Assembly (NCBI GenBank): GCA_018304425.1
Contig: JAGVWE010000004.1
Span: forward strand, 62,001 to 126,000
DNA from: Candidatus Iainarchaeum sp.
Lineage (GTDB): Archaea; Iainarchaeota; Iainarchaeia; Iainarchaeales; UBA10219
Direction: 5' to 3'
Length of the DNA: 64,000 bases
Under the pieces are notes generated by a model. It had not been told where the DNA came from. It saw only the letters and a list, made by a program, of their open reading frames with translations, and did no database searches. Shown in pieces: positions 42,128-50,042 of this stretch (the stretch's first letter is position 1; every line of letters starts with the position of its first letter). The translations under genes and the position numbers were made by a program.

Positions 42128-42459
42128 CCCATCCCCTTTTCCCGGAATTCCTTCTTCCGAAATTCTTTCTTCCGAAAGAACAGCTTGACGCGGTCCTCGG
42201 GCCTCGCCACCAGCCGCTTCCCATCCACTTCCACTGCTTCGCCGCCCACCTCGACCAGGAACAGGGCCTCGTTCTTCGGCACCCGCTTCTCCCGGCCCCT
42301 GGACTCCAATACCAGCACGTTCCGGGTCTCGTCCACGATTCTTCCCCCGAAACCCGCCCGGCCGCGGTCCGAGGAAGCCAGTACCCTGGCCTCCAAGCCG
42401 ATGAGCTCGTGGCCCAAGAGGTTTTCCGCTGAAATGCAATAATGCCCGGTCTTAATCAT
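42124..42459 (-). CDS. rnp1: Ribonuclease P protein component 1 (Rpp29/Pop4)
   Basis: About 111 residues. It has the Sm-like barrel of Rpp29: LLGHELIGLEARVLASSDRG, GFGGRIVDETRNVLVLESRG and PEDRVKLFFRKKEFRKKEFR. It helps RNase P bind and cleave pre-tRNA. Placement between rps17 and sui1 is the usual archaeal order. Confidence 0.93.
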   Translation of the reverse strand: MIKTGHYCISAENLLGHELIGLEARVLASSDRGRAGFGGRIVDETRNVLVLESRGREKRVPKNEALFLVEVGGEAVEVDGKRLVARPEDRVKLFFRKKEFRKKEFREKGMG

Positions 42460-42479
42460 TTTTCCACCTTTAATGCAAC

Positions 42480-42782
42480 TCACGAATCAATCAATTCCTG
42501 TTTATAGCCTTCCTGGAGCAGGATTTCCTTGGCCCGCTTCCGGTGCTCTCCCTGCAATTCAATCACGGTTCCCCGCAAGGTGCCACCACACGCGAGCTTG
42601 CTCTTCAGCGTCTTCGCCAACTCCTTGGCGATTTTCGCGTCCTCCACGCCCGAGATGATGGTCACAATCTTGCCAAACCTCCGCCGCAACGTCCCAATCC
42701 GGACTTTCTGGCTCTCCTTCGCGATTTCCTTGCAGACGCAGAGGTTCGTTGGCAAACCACAGGTAACGCACACCGTGTCCAT
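42480..42782 (-). CDS. sui1: Translation initiation factor aIF1 (SUI1)
   Basis: 100 residues. A short zinc knuckle-like start (CVTCGLPTNLCVC) precedes the SUI1 fold (RRRFGKIVTIISGVEDAKI, LKSKLACGGTLRGTVIELQG). It guides start-codon selection. Confidence 0.94.
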   Translation of the reverse strand: MDTVCVTCGLPTNLCVCKEIAKESQKVRIGTLRRRFGKIVTIISGVEDAKIAKELAKTLKSKLACGGTLRGTVIELQGEHRKRAKEILLQEGYKQELIDS

Positions 42783-43007
42783 TTACTTGGCCTCACCCCT
42801 TGCATCCACTTGCTTGGCTTCCGCCTTCTGACCCATAATCGTCAACACCCGCGCAATGCCCCGCCGCAGGTTCCTGATTTTCGCCGGCTTCTCGGCCCTC
42901 GACCCCGAAGCCACTGAAGCCCGTTCCTTGGTCAGGTCCGTGCGCAACTGCACGAGCCGCTCCTCGAGCTCCACCACGCTGAGCTCCCGCAATTCACTGG
43001 CCCGCAA
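42783..43007 (-). CDS. rpl29: Ribosomal protein L29
   Basis: 74 residues of uL29, a two-helix protein (RASELRELSVVELEERLVQL, RNLRRGIARVLTIMGQK). It starts at TTG 43007, overlapping the rps3 end by 14 bases. A short C-terminal extension is present. Confidence 0.92.
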   Translation of the reverse strand: MRASELRELSVVELEERLVQLRTDLTKERASVASGSRAEKPAKIRNLRRGIARVLTIMGQKAEAKQVDARGEAK

Positions 43008-43869
43008 CGGTCTCGCCTCCCTCTGTGGCTGCCGTAGGTGCAGCGGCTTCCACGGCCTTCGGCTCCTTCTTCGCTTCGCCCGACACAGGTTCCACTGGCT
43101 TTGCCTCCGCGGCTGCCTTCTTCCCTTCCACGGTTCCGGCCTTTGCCTCGGCTTTTGCCTCGGCCTTCGGCACCTCGGCCACGGCCTCGGCCGGCGCCGC
43201 CGGCGAAACCGCCACCGGTGCCACCGGCGCAGCCGGCTCGCTTTTCCCGGCCTCGCCCGCCGCCTTCTTCTTGAGTATCTCGGAAATGCTGACCTTGTCC
43301 GGGAACACGGTGTCCGGGTGCACGATCCGCACCTTTATCCCAATGGCCCCCACCTTCGGGTAGGCCGCGGCCTTGGCGTAGTCCACGAGCTTGACCTGGT
43401 CGCCCACCTTCTTCATGTAGCCTTCCGCGATCCGCTGCTGCTTCTTCCGGCCGCCCTTGCCAGTAATCTTCCCAGAAACAATGATTTCAACGCCTTGCGC
43501 GCTGGCTTCCATGATGTCCCGCAACGTGCGGTAGGCCACGCTCCGCCACGAATACCCGCGTTCAATCAAGGACTTGATCTTGTCCGCCATGGCCTGCGCG
43601 TCCAACGCCGGCTGCGTAATCTCCTTTATCTCCAACTGCGGGTTCTCGATGCCGAACCGCTTGCCCAGCGTCTCCGTCAGGGTCCGGATGTTGGCGCCGG
43701 ACTTTCCAATGGCCAGCCCCGGCCGCGTGACATTGACCACGATTCTCGTCACCAGGGGCGTCTTCAAGACCTCGGCCTTGGTGAAGCCTGCCTTGTCCAG
43801 CTCCTTCTTCAGGTACTGCTCCAGCTCCATGCGCTTGATGCCCTGCTCCACGAAAATCCTCTCGATCAT
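42994..43869 (-). CDS. rps3: Ribosomal protein S3 with Ala/Glu-rich tail
   Basis: 291 residues. A KH domain (VNVTRPGLAIGKSGANIRTL) and the C-terminal S3 domain (GVEIIVSGKITGKGGRKKQQ) are followed by a tail of about 90 residues rich in Ala, Glu, Val and Lys. The tail makes it longer than usual uS3. Confidence 0.96.
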   Translation of the reverse strand: MIERIFVEQGIKRMELEQYLKKELDKAGFTKAEVLKTPLVTRIVVNVTRPGLAIGKSGANIRTLTETLGKRFGIENPQLEIKEITQPALDAQAMADKIKSLIERGYSWRSVAYRTLRDIMEASAQGVEIIVSGKITGKGGRKKQQRIAEGYMKKVGDQVKLVDYAKAAAYPKVGAIGIKVRIVHPDTVFPDKVSISEILKKKAAGEAGKSEPAAPVAPVAVSPAAPAEAVAEVPKAEAKAEAKAGTVEGKKAAAEAKPVEPVSGEAKKEPKAVEAAAPTAATEGGETVAGQ

Positions 43870-44339
43870 CGCGCTTCCCTCACAACCACTTCAATGTGGG
43901 CCGACTTCGCCTGCCGCATCTTCCCCGAAATCTTTCCCTTGGCCTGGTGGCTCACGCGCCTGAACCCAATGGAGGCAAACGAGTGCCAAATGACCAGGTT
44001 CTCCGAGTCCAGGCCCTTCACGTCCGCGTTGGCCTTCACCGCGTGCAACAACTTCAAAAACACTTTCACGGTCTTGTCCGCGTACCGGCCGGCCTTGCCA
44101 AAGCTCTTCGCCCGCCCCTTCCGGTGCGGCACCTTCTTGTGGTAGACCCGCAGGGGAATGAAGTCCTCGTGCGCGAGCACGCGGTTCAGCCACTGGATGC
44201 TCGAGTCCAGGCGCTGGCCCTTGACTTCCCGCGCGATTTCCGTGGCAAACTTGACGGAAGCGTTGGCGTTGGCGTGCACGGCCTTCGCAATCTTGGCCTG
44301 GTTTTCCCCCAAATCCACCTGATAGTTTTCCTTCACCAT
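43866..44339 (-). CDS. rpl22: Ribosomal protein L22
   Basis: 157 residues of uL22: QWLNRVLAHEDFIPLRVYHK, KSFGKAGRYADKTVKVFLKL and the C-terminal RRVSHQAKGKISGKMRQAKS hook region that lines the exit tunnel. Confidence 0.95.
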   Translation of the reverse strand: MVKENYQVDLGENQAKIAKAVHANANASVKFATEIAREVKGQRLDSSIQWLNRVLAHEDFIPLRVYHKKVPHRKGRAKSFGKAGRYADKTVKVFLKLLHAVKANADVKGLDSENLVIWHSFASIGFRRVSHQAKGKISGKMRQAKSAHIEVVVREAR

Positions 44340-44348
44340 GTCTATCCC

Positions 44349-44750
44349 TTATCCTCTCGCCGTAATGGCCGTGCTCGACTTGGTCGCGCCGATTCCGGCC
44401 TTTCCGTGCGAGAGCCTCTTCCGCGTAAGCGCAAACTCCCCCAAGTAATGGCCAATCATTTTCTCGACGATGTCCACCTGGCCCCAGTCCTTCCCCTTGT
44501 ACACGAGGAACCGCAACCCCACCATCTTGGGCAAAATCATGGCATCCCGCTTGTGCGTGCGGATGGGCTTCGGCTCCTTGCCGTGCTTCTTCGCTTCAAG
44601 GGCCCGGTCCACGGTCTTCAACAAGGCCTTGTCCTGGCCCCGCCGCAGGTTCCGCCGTCCCCTGGAAGTCATCAACCGCCCCAACTGGGTCTCATCCATT
44701 TCCTGCAACTGATCCAATGCAATGCCCCTGAAATTGAAGTCCTTCGCCAT
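44349..44750 (-). CDS. rps19: Ribosomal protein S19
   Basis: 133 residues of uS19: FNFRGIALDQLQEMDETQLG, TRHKRDAMILPKMVGLRFLV-like core and the end FALTRKRLSHGKAGIGATKS. Confidence 0.96.
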   Translation of the reverse strand: MAKDFNFRGIALDQLQEMDETQLGRLMTSRGRRNLRRGQDKALLKTVDRALEAKKHGKEPKPIRTHKRDAMILPKMVGLRFLVYKGKDWGQVDIVEKMIGHYLGEFALTRKRLSHGKAGIGATKSSTAITARG

Positions 44751-44762
44751 GCGTTTTCACCC

Positions 44763-45485
44763 TTACTTCTTCTTCCTGCCCGTCCTGCTCGAGGCAATGG
44801 CCCCGACCTTTCTCCCCGGAGGCGCGTGCCTGGACGTGGACTTCGACTTTCCAGCGTGGTGCTGGCTGCCGCCGAACGGGTGGTCCAAGGGGTTCATCGC
44901 AACGCCCCTCACCAAAGGATACTTGTGGTGCGAGGCATGCATCTTGTGGAACATGGAACCAGCCTTCAGCAACGGCTTTTCAACCCTTCCCCCGCCAGCC
45001 GACAAGCCAATCGTGGCACGGCACAGGGGATTCAACTGCGTGGTCTTGCCGGACGGCAGCTTCACGTAAACATACTTCTTGTCCTTCGTCACAATCAAGC
45101 CATACAAGCCCGAGCTCTTGACCAGCCGGCCGCCATCCCCTGGATTCAACTCGATGTTGAACACCGGGCAGCCTTCCACGATTTCCCCCAACGGCAACAC
45201 GTTCCCAACGTCCAACGCGGCCTTCTTCCCATACTGGAGGTTTTGCCCCACCGAAATGCCTTCCGGCGCGACCTGGAAGCCCCTCCGGTTGTCTTCAAAC
45301 AACAATTCCGCGACGATGCCGGTTCGGCCGGCATCCGTGACCAGGTCCATTACCTCGGCCCGGAACACGCCTTCCTTCTGCGGCTCGTTATAGTCCACGT
45401 ACTTCACGTCGGCAACGCCCCGGCCCGAAGCCCGGTACGTGGGGCTGCCCTTTCCAGCCCGCTGCGTTCGAGTCCTTTTACCCAT
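44763..45485 (-). CDS. rpl2: Ribosomal protein L2
   Basis: 240 residues of uL2: MGKRTRTQRAGKGSPTYRAS, VEGCPVFNIELNPGDGGRLV, and the peptidyl-transferase-proximal MNPLDHPFGGSQHHAGKSKS. It has a repeat leader (copy 1 of a hairpin element) between rpl23 and its ATG. Confidence 0.97.
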   Translation of the reverse strand: MGKRTRTQRAGKGSPTYRASGRGVADVKYVDYNEPQKEGVFRAEVMDLVTDAGRTGIVAELLFEDNRRGFQVAPEGISVGQNLQYGKKAALDVGNVLPLGEIVEGCPVFNIELNPGDGGRLVKSSGLYGLIVTKDKKYVYVKLPSGKTTQLNPLCRATIGLSAGGGRVEKPLLKAGSMFHKMHASHHKYPLVRGVAMNPLDHPFGGSQHHAGKSKSTSRHAPPGRKVGAIASSRTGRKKK

Positions 45486-45518
45486 CAGCGGTCACGCCCC
45501 CCTGGGAAGCGCGTACGT
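45486..45518 (-). repeat. 33-base leader repeat before rpl2, copy 1
   Basis: This block is identical, base for base, with 46916-46948 before rpl4. It follows the hairpin and contains a G-run usable as a ribosome-binding site. Its last base touches the rpl2 ATG. Confidence 0.85.
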
Positions 45519-45551
45519 GCCCTGTTTCGCCCTGCGGGGGCTCAACAGGGC
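45519..45551 (-). promoter_or_regulatory. Tandem-GA hairpin before rpl2 (copy 1)
   Basis: The minus strand reads GCCCUGUU-GA-GCCC...GGGC-GA-AACAGGGC. The 8-bp outer stem differs from the rpl4 copy (GUCCCAUC/GAUGGGAC), with pairing kept at every changed position. It sits between rpl23 and rpl2. Confidence 0.7.
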
Positions 45552-45592
45552 GGTAGTAATTCCCGCCTTCCGGTCGATTTGTTCCATAAACA

Positions 45593-46084
45593 TTACAATA
45601 CACCCAGTTTCGTCGCCAATTCATCCGCCTTAAACGCCTTGTTGATTTTCACGAACGCCTTCTTCCGGGCCTTCATGTCCCGGCAAACGTTCACGCGGTC
45701 AACCTTGACATTGTACATGGTTTCAACCGCCTTCCGCACATCCGCCTTCGTGGCCTTCCGGTTCACGACGAACACGATCTTGTTCTCGCCGTCAATCATG
45801 TTCACGGCCTTCTCGGAAACCAGGGGATACTCCAGCACCTCATACACCTTCAAGGCACCGGTCTGCTCCAGTTGCCGCTCGTCGAACTTGACCGCGCTCT
45901 CCTTGCCCATTGCCTTTCCGGCATCCTTTTTTCCGGCGTGCGCCCCTTCCTTGGCAGCGTGGGCCTGCTGCGCGTGCTTGGGGTGCACCTTGCCCGCCAT
46001 GCGTTCCCGGGATGCGGTAACCTTGCGGTTGGCCTTGGAGGGCTTCCTGCCCATTGACTTTCCCTTGGGGTTCGGTCGTTCCAT
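45593..46084 (-). CDS. rpl23: Ribosomal protein L23 with N-terminal extension
   Basis: 163 residues. The uL23 core is the last 90 (EYPLVSEKAVNMIDGENKIV, TMYNVKVDRVNVCRDMKARK). A basic, His/Ala/Lys-rich tail of about 70 residues precedes it. uL23 lies at the exit tunnel and docks SRP and chaperones. Confidence 0.93.
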   Translation of the reverse strand: MERPNPKGKSMGRKPSKANRKVTASRERMAGKVHPKHAQQAHAAKEGAHAGKKDAGKAMGKESAVKFDERQLEQTGALKVYEVLEYPLVSEKAVNMIDGENKIVFVVNRKATKADVRKAVETMYNVKVDRVNVCRDMKARKKAFVKINKAFKADELATKLGVL

Positions 46085-46085
46085 G

Positions 46086-46916
46086 TCAGTTCACCAGGTA
46101 CTTGGCCAATGCATTCAAGGCCCCTTCCGTCCACAACGTCAACCGGCCCGGCAGGGTTCCAGGCGCCAGCAATTCCGCGTTGAGGTTCCGCACCTCAACG
46201 ACATCCACGCCCTCGAGGTTCCTCGCCGCCTTGTAAACCTTGGCCGGCTTTTCCGTGACAATCAACAAGCTCTTGGCCCGCTTGTACTTCCTTCCCCGCG
46301 TCTTCCCGCGGCCCGGGCGCACCTTTTTGCGGGCCTTGGCCTTTTCAACGTCGCCATACACGTTCAAGGCAGTCAACACGGCCGCCACTTCCCTGGCCTT
46401 CACGAGCTCCTCGAACCGGGCTTCCACGACCAGGGGAAGGCGCTTGGCCTCGAACCGGTGTCCCCGGGCCCTCACCAACGCCACATCCGCGGTCGCGGCA
46501 ATCGCGGCCGCCACGGCCTTCCTCCGCTCCTTGTCATTGATTCTTTCCACGATGACGCGGTCCTTGTTCAACCGGTGCACCCTGGGACCGCCCACGGCGT
46601 GCGGCACTCCCGCCACCCTTCCCTGCAACAAATACCTTCTGTTCCTGAGCCTGGGCAGCCTCGCGTGCTCCACGTTAATCGTGCGGTACATGGCCGGCTT
46701 TTGCCTGGAGCCAATGTATTGCGCGGTCATGTCCCTTCCCGCCCTCGTGCTCGGGCCCTTGGGCTGGATTCTCCCGGTTTGCACGGCGATGACCGCCCGC
46801 TTGATCAAGCCCAGGTCCACTTCGGACTCGAACACCCGGGGCAACCCGATTTCGCGGAGTTTCTTGCCCTCCAAGGAAAGCACTTCCGCCTTCGTTTCAG
46901 CTTTCGCATCCACCAC
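46086..46916 (-). CDS. rpl4: Ribosomal protein L4
   Basis: About 276 residues of uL4: KAEVLSLEGKKLREIGLPRV, QPKGPSTRAGRDMTAQYIGS and GGPRVHRLNKDRV. The frame is open to ATG 46955, but the first 39 bases of that version lie inside a leader repeat also found before rpl2. I therefore prefer GTG 46916 or 46913, which sit at the repeat's end as the rpl2 ATG does. Confidence 0.92.
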   Translation of the reverse strand: MVDAKAETKAEVLSLEGKKLREIGLPRVFESEVDLGLIKRAVIAVQTGRIQPKGPSTRAGRDMTAQYIGSRQKPAMYRTINVEHARLPRLRNRRYLLQGRVAGVPHAVGGPRVHRLNKDRVIVERINDKERRKAVAAAIAATADVALVRARGHRFEAKRLPLVVEARFEELVKAREVAAVLTALNVYGDVEKAKARKKVRPGRGKTRGRKYKRAKSLLIVTEKPAKVYKAARNLEGVDVVEVRNLNAELLAPGTLPGRLTLWTEGALNALAKYLVN

Positions 46917-46948
46917 AGCGGTCACGCCCCCCTGGGAAGCGCGTACGT
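46916..46948 (-). repeat. 33-base leader repeat before rpl4, copy 2
   Basis: It is identical to 45486-45518 and ends at the proposed rpl4 start. Confidence 0.85.
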
Positions 46949-46981
46949 GTCCCATCTCGCCCCGAAGGGGCTCGATGGGAC
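46949..46981 (-). promoter_or_regulatory. Tandem-GA hairpin before rpl4 (copy 2)
   Basis: The minus strand reads GUCCCAUC-GA-GCCCC-UUC-GGGGC-GA-GAUGGGAC, with a C(UUCG)G apex. Upstream UACUACCG is shared with copy 1. Confidence 0.7.
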
Positions 46982-47030
46982 GGTAGTACTGCCGACGTTC
47001 CAGTTAAATTCATTCACCATAAAAATCAAC

Positions 47031-48194
47031 CTACTTCTTCTTCCCTTCCAGGCCTTCCTTGATGAGGTCGGCAGCCGACTTCTTGGCTTCCTTCTTTTCT
47101 TCTTCGACCCTCACCTTGTGCGCGGCCTTTTCCTCGAGTTCCACGACCGCGACCTTGTCATCCGCGTGGACCTTCCGCCTCTTCGGCGAAATGACTTTCA
47201 CGTTCGACAAAAAATACCGGTTGTCCGGCGTCGGCCGCGAAGCAAACCGCAGGGCCACCGCCCGCTTCTCAGGGCCCGGAATAGAGCCCCCCAACAACAG
47301 GTAATCGTTCTTGACCACGCCGTAATTCGGGAAACCCGCGGGCGGGTTCACTTCCCCGAGGTCATCGCTGATGCGCACGATGCGCTTGTTGAACTCGGTC
47401 CGGTTATGGTACCCCATCTGGCCCGCGCGCGCAACCGTCCACATGACCGTTGCAGGGTGCCAGGGACCGATGGAACCCACCACGTTCTGGGTCTTGGCCT
47501 TCGGCCGGTGGCTTTTCACGCCAAACCGCTTGACCACGCCCGTGAACCCGTGCCCAACCGTAACCGCTTTAACGTCCACGAACTGCCTTTCCTTGAACAC
47601 TTCCTGGACCGTCAACTCGTTGCCCAGCTTTTGCCCGGCATACGCGAACTGCTCGTCCAACGAACCCGAAAGCTTGACCTCGGAAACGTCCGCCACCTTC
47701 TTCCCCGACTGGGTGAGGCTCGGCTGCGAGTGCACCAGCAACCGCAGTTCATCCACCTGGGACTTGAGCTTCTCCAGGTCCGCTAGCGTCTTGTGCGCGG
47801 GCCGGTCCTTTTTCTTCTTCGACTTGCGCCGCTTGAACCAGTCTCCCACGCGTTCCCGGAAAAACTTGTCCGGCTTTTCCACGGTCGCCTCTCCAACGGT
47901 CTTCAAACCATTCACGGAATGCTTGTACGCGCGCACGCCGTACACGCGCAGGGGCGGCGCTTCGACAACCGTCAAGGGCACACTGACTTCCAAGCCGAAC
48001 GAAGTCGTCTTCGGGGCCTCGTTCCGGCCCATGCCGTGCACCATGCCGGCCTTGTACGCCAAAAAATTCAGGGGCGACGCGCCCTTGACATCAGCGGGAG
48101 CCGGAAACGAGCTAAAGCTCGGCGTCTCCTTGCGGGCGCGCACGCGCGGATAAAAGGCCTTTGACCCCGAGTGGGGCTTGTGAATTCTCACCAT
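47031..48194 (-). CDS. rpl3: Ribosomal protein L3
   Basis: 387 residues of archaeal uL3: PHSGSKAFYPRVRARKETPS, VGHGFTGVVKRFGVKSHRPK and GSIGPWHPATVMWTVARAGQ. It is the first gene of the S10/spc/alpha-type superoperon. The C-terminus has a Lys/Glu-rich helix. Confidence 0.97.
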   Translation of the reverse strand: MVRIHKPHSGSKAFYPRVRARKETPSFSSFPAPADVKGASPLNFLAYKAGMVHGMGRNEAPKTTSFGLEVSVPLTVVEAPPLRVYGVRAYKHSVNGLKTVGEATVEKPDKFFRERVGDWFKRRKSKKKKDRPAHKTLADLEKLKSQVDELRLLVHSQPSLTQSGKKVADVSEVKLSGSLDEQFAYAGQKLGNELTVQEVFKERQFVDVKAVTVGHGFTGVVKRFGVKSHRPKAKTQNVVGSIGPWHPATVMWTVARAGQMGYHNRTEFNKRIVRISDDLGEVNPPAGFPNYGVVKNDYLLLGGSIPGPEKRAVALRFASRPTPDNRYFLSNVKVISPKRRKVHADDKVAVVELEEKAAHKVRVEEEKKEAKKSAADLIKEGLEGKKK

Positions 48195-48439
48195 GGGTTG
48201 CCACCTTGGCTCCCAAAATTAGTACTTTGCCCGGTGGATGGGGGACCCTCAACAGGCAACTGCGCTTAAAACCCAAAAAAAGGCCTAAAACAGGCATTTT
48301 CTCAGTATTTACATCCCATGCGGCTTGCAAGGGAAGCAGTGTACTAATTACTACAATGAATTACCCTGGAAGGCTTTAAAAAGCTTGGCTCGCCGGGTTC
48401 CAAACCCATCCACCCACCCGATTTTATGTATAAGGAAAC
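48195..48439 (-). promoter_or_regulatory. Promoter region of the rpl3 superoperon
   Basis: No ORF is present. Minus GGTTTTAAGC at 48264-48273 is the best TATA box, giving a leader of about 45 bases. Others occur near 48372 (TTTTTAAAG). The region holds nothing else I can name. Confidence 0.5.
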
Positions 48440-48497
48440 AGGGAGGGGAAAGAAAAAGGAGAAAAGGAAAAAGAAAAAGAAAGAGGGAAAAAGAAAG
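48440..48497 (-). terminator. 58-base polypyrimidine tract after secreted-protein gene
   Basis: Directly after the TGA stop (48498-48500) the minus strand is pure C/T for 58 bases, with several runs of 4-5 T. Archaeal polymerases stop at T-rich tracts, so this is a strong terminator candidate isolating the following rpl3 operon. Confidence 0.7.
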
Positions 48498-50030
48498 TCA
48501 GCGGTTTGAAGGAGGCGAGTAGCTCATCCAAACCTGTTCTTGTGCGCTGGGCGCCTCGACCTGGAGCCGGTCCTTTAACAGGAGCACGGCCGCCACAATC
48601 AGGAGGACTAACAAGCCGACGGCCCAGGCATTCGAGCCCAGGGACGCCAAAGCCGTTACCCCGTCCTTGACGAGTGCTTCGGCCGCGCCTGGCAGGGTGC
48701 CGGTCAGGACCGGTTTTTCAACCTGGAAGGCAACCGGGTTCCGCGTGGACACGCCGTCCACGGAAACCACTAATGCGGCGTTGAAGACGCCTTCCCCTTT
48801 ACCCAATGGCAGCGCTTCCAATGAAAGGGTCTTCGTTTCCCCGGCCGCGAGTTCAACGTCCCTGCCTCTCACGTCCACCTGGTCGGAGGGAACGTCGACG
48901 AACACTTTCTTGGCCGAGGCCGCGTTGTTCTTCAAGGTAACCTTGACTTCTGCCTGGTCGATGACGCGCACGGCCTCCGTGTAATTCAGTACTTCGACGT
49001 CCGATGCAACCACGGGCCGTGCTTCAACTGCTTCCACGGGCAGTGCGGCTGCAGGCCTGGGCTCTGCTGTCCTCGCGGGCCTGGCCTCTTCGGCTTTCGC
49101 TGGCAACACTGGAGGCAATGGCTTTGCTTCTTCGGCCGCGTTCACGTACACGAGGAACGCCTTGGGCCCCACTGCCTGGGGTTGGAGGCTCGGATAGTGC
49201 CCCATCACCGTGAAACTGGCTTCCACGACCTCATCCGCTTCCACGGAAAGGCCTTCCAGGACCAGTTTAACGCTTCCCTGGGTGCCGGGCAAGACCACGG
49301 ACAGGGAGCCAAGGACTTGCACGTTCACGGCCTGGCTTCCCTCGTTTACCTGGACTTCGTCCACGTAAAAGGGTTCCAGGCTCTCGTTCTTGATGAAAAC
49401 GTTCTTGAACATGGTTTCGCCTTCCTGCACGGTGAAACCCTGGCCCTTCTCGTACAACACCAGGCCGATCTCCGAGTACAACGGCGCGCTGAACACGCGG
49501 TTGTTGTAGCTTTGCTCGGGCAAATTGATTTTTCCGCCCGCGTTGTAGGCCCTTGAAACGTATCCGTTGCCCAGCGACTCGATGGTGCGGTCCCTGGGAT
49601 AATAGTCCATCGAATCCATCGCGTCCGGCGCGTACCCGTAACCATAACCGTCAACGGGTTGCCCGTAGGCTGGTTGCCCGTAGGCTTCGCCCCCATAAGG
49701 CGGGAACGCGTAATCATCGTAAGCATAATTGCCGTAAGCATAATCGTCGTACGCGTAGCGGTTGCCGAACCCGGCTTCCGGGTTCCCGTAGCCGACGCCG
49801 GCTCCGACCAAGAGTTCTTCGGGGAACTCGGCGTCCACGACATAGCTGTTCCGGATGGTGTACTCCGCGCCCTGTTCGAAGGGACTGGAGTTCACCGAGG
49901 GAAACGCCCAGCTTCCGCCGTTGGAGTACAAACCGTACTGCCCATAGGGAGCAGTCTGTCCATAGCCTTCGGCGAACGCTCCGCCGAGCAAGGCCAGGAA
50001 GGCAATCAAAACGGTGAATAGCTTGTTCAT
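48498..50030 (-). CDS. Secreted Tyr/Gly-rich protein with C-terminal membrane anchor
   Basis: 510 residues. Signal peptide MNKLFTVLIAFLALLGGAFA. Then comes a region of about 130 residues rich in Tyr, Gly, Asp and Ala with loose repeats (YAYDDY, YGNYAYDDYAF, YGQPAYGQP). Two Ig/beta-sandwich-like parts follow (VNVQVLGSLSVVLPGTQGSV; AEVKVTLKNNAASAKKVFVD), separated by a Pro/Ala/Glu-rich hinge. A C-terminal helix (WAVGLLVLLIVAAVLLL) anchors it. It is probably a surface protein. SD GGAGG lies 12 bases after the stop of the gene upstream. Confidence 0.65.
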   Translation of the reverse strand: MNKLFTVLIAFLALLGGAFAEGYGQTAPYGQYGLYSNGGSWAFPSVNSSPFEQGAEYTIRNSYVVDAEFPEELLVGAGVGYGNPEAGFGNRYAYDDYAYGNYAYDDYAFPPYGGEAYGQPAYGQPVDGYGYGYAPDAMDSMDYYPRDRTIESLGNGYVSRAYNAGGKINLPEQSYNNRVFSAPLYSEIGLVLYEKGQGFTVQEGETMFKNVFIKNESLEPFYVDEVQVNEGSQAVNVQVLGSLSVVLPGTQGSVKLVLEGLSVEADEVVEASFTVMGHYPSLQPQAVGPKAFLVYVNAAEEAKPLPPVLPAKAEEARPARTAEPRPAAALPVEAVEARPVVASDVEVLNYTEAVRVIDQAEVKVTLKNNAASAKKVFVDVPSDQVDVRGRDVELAAGETKTLSLEALPLGKGEGVFNAALVVSVDGVSTRNPVAFQVEKPVLTGTLPGAAEALVKDGVTALASLGSNAWAVGLLVLLIVAAVLLLKDRLQVEAPSAQEQVWMSYSPPSNR

Positions 50031-50042
50031 TGGTTTTCCTCC

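Noticed and set aside
46917-46955. ATG 46955 as the rpl4 start
   Set aside because: These bases belong to the leader repeat also found before rpl2, where they are not translated in frame.
45486-46981. Insertion sequence or CRISPR repeat pair
   Set aside because: Only two copies of the identical 33-base block occur, with no target duplications, spacers or transposase.
43896-47786. 1296-codon plus-strand ORF
   Set aside because: It is antisense to the conserved genes rpl22 to rpl3 and shows no family pattern.
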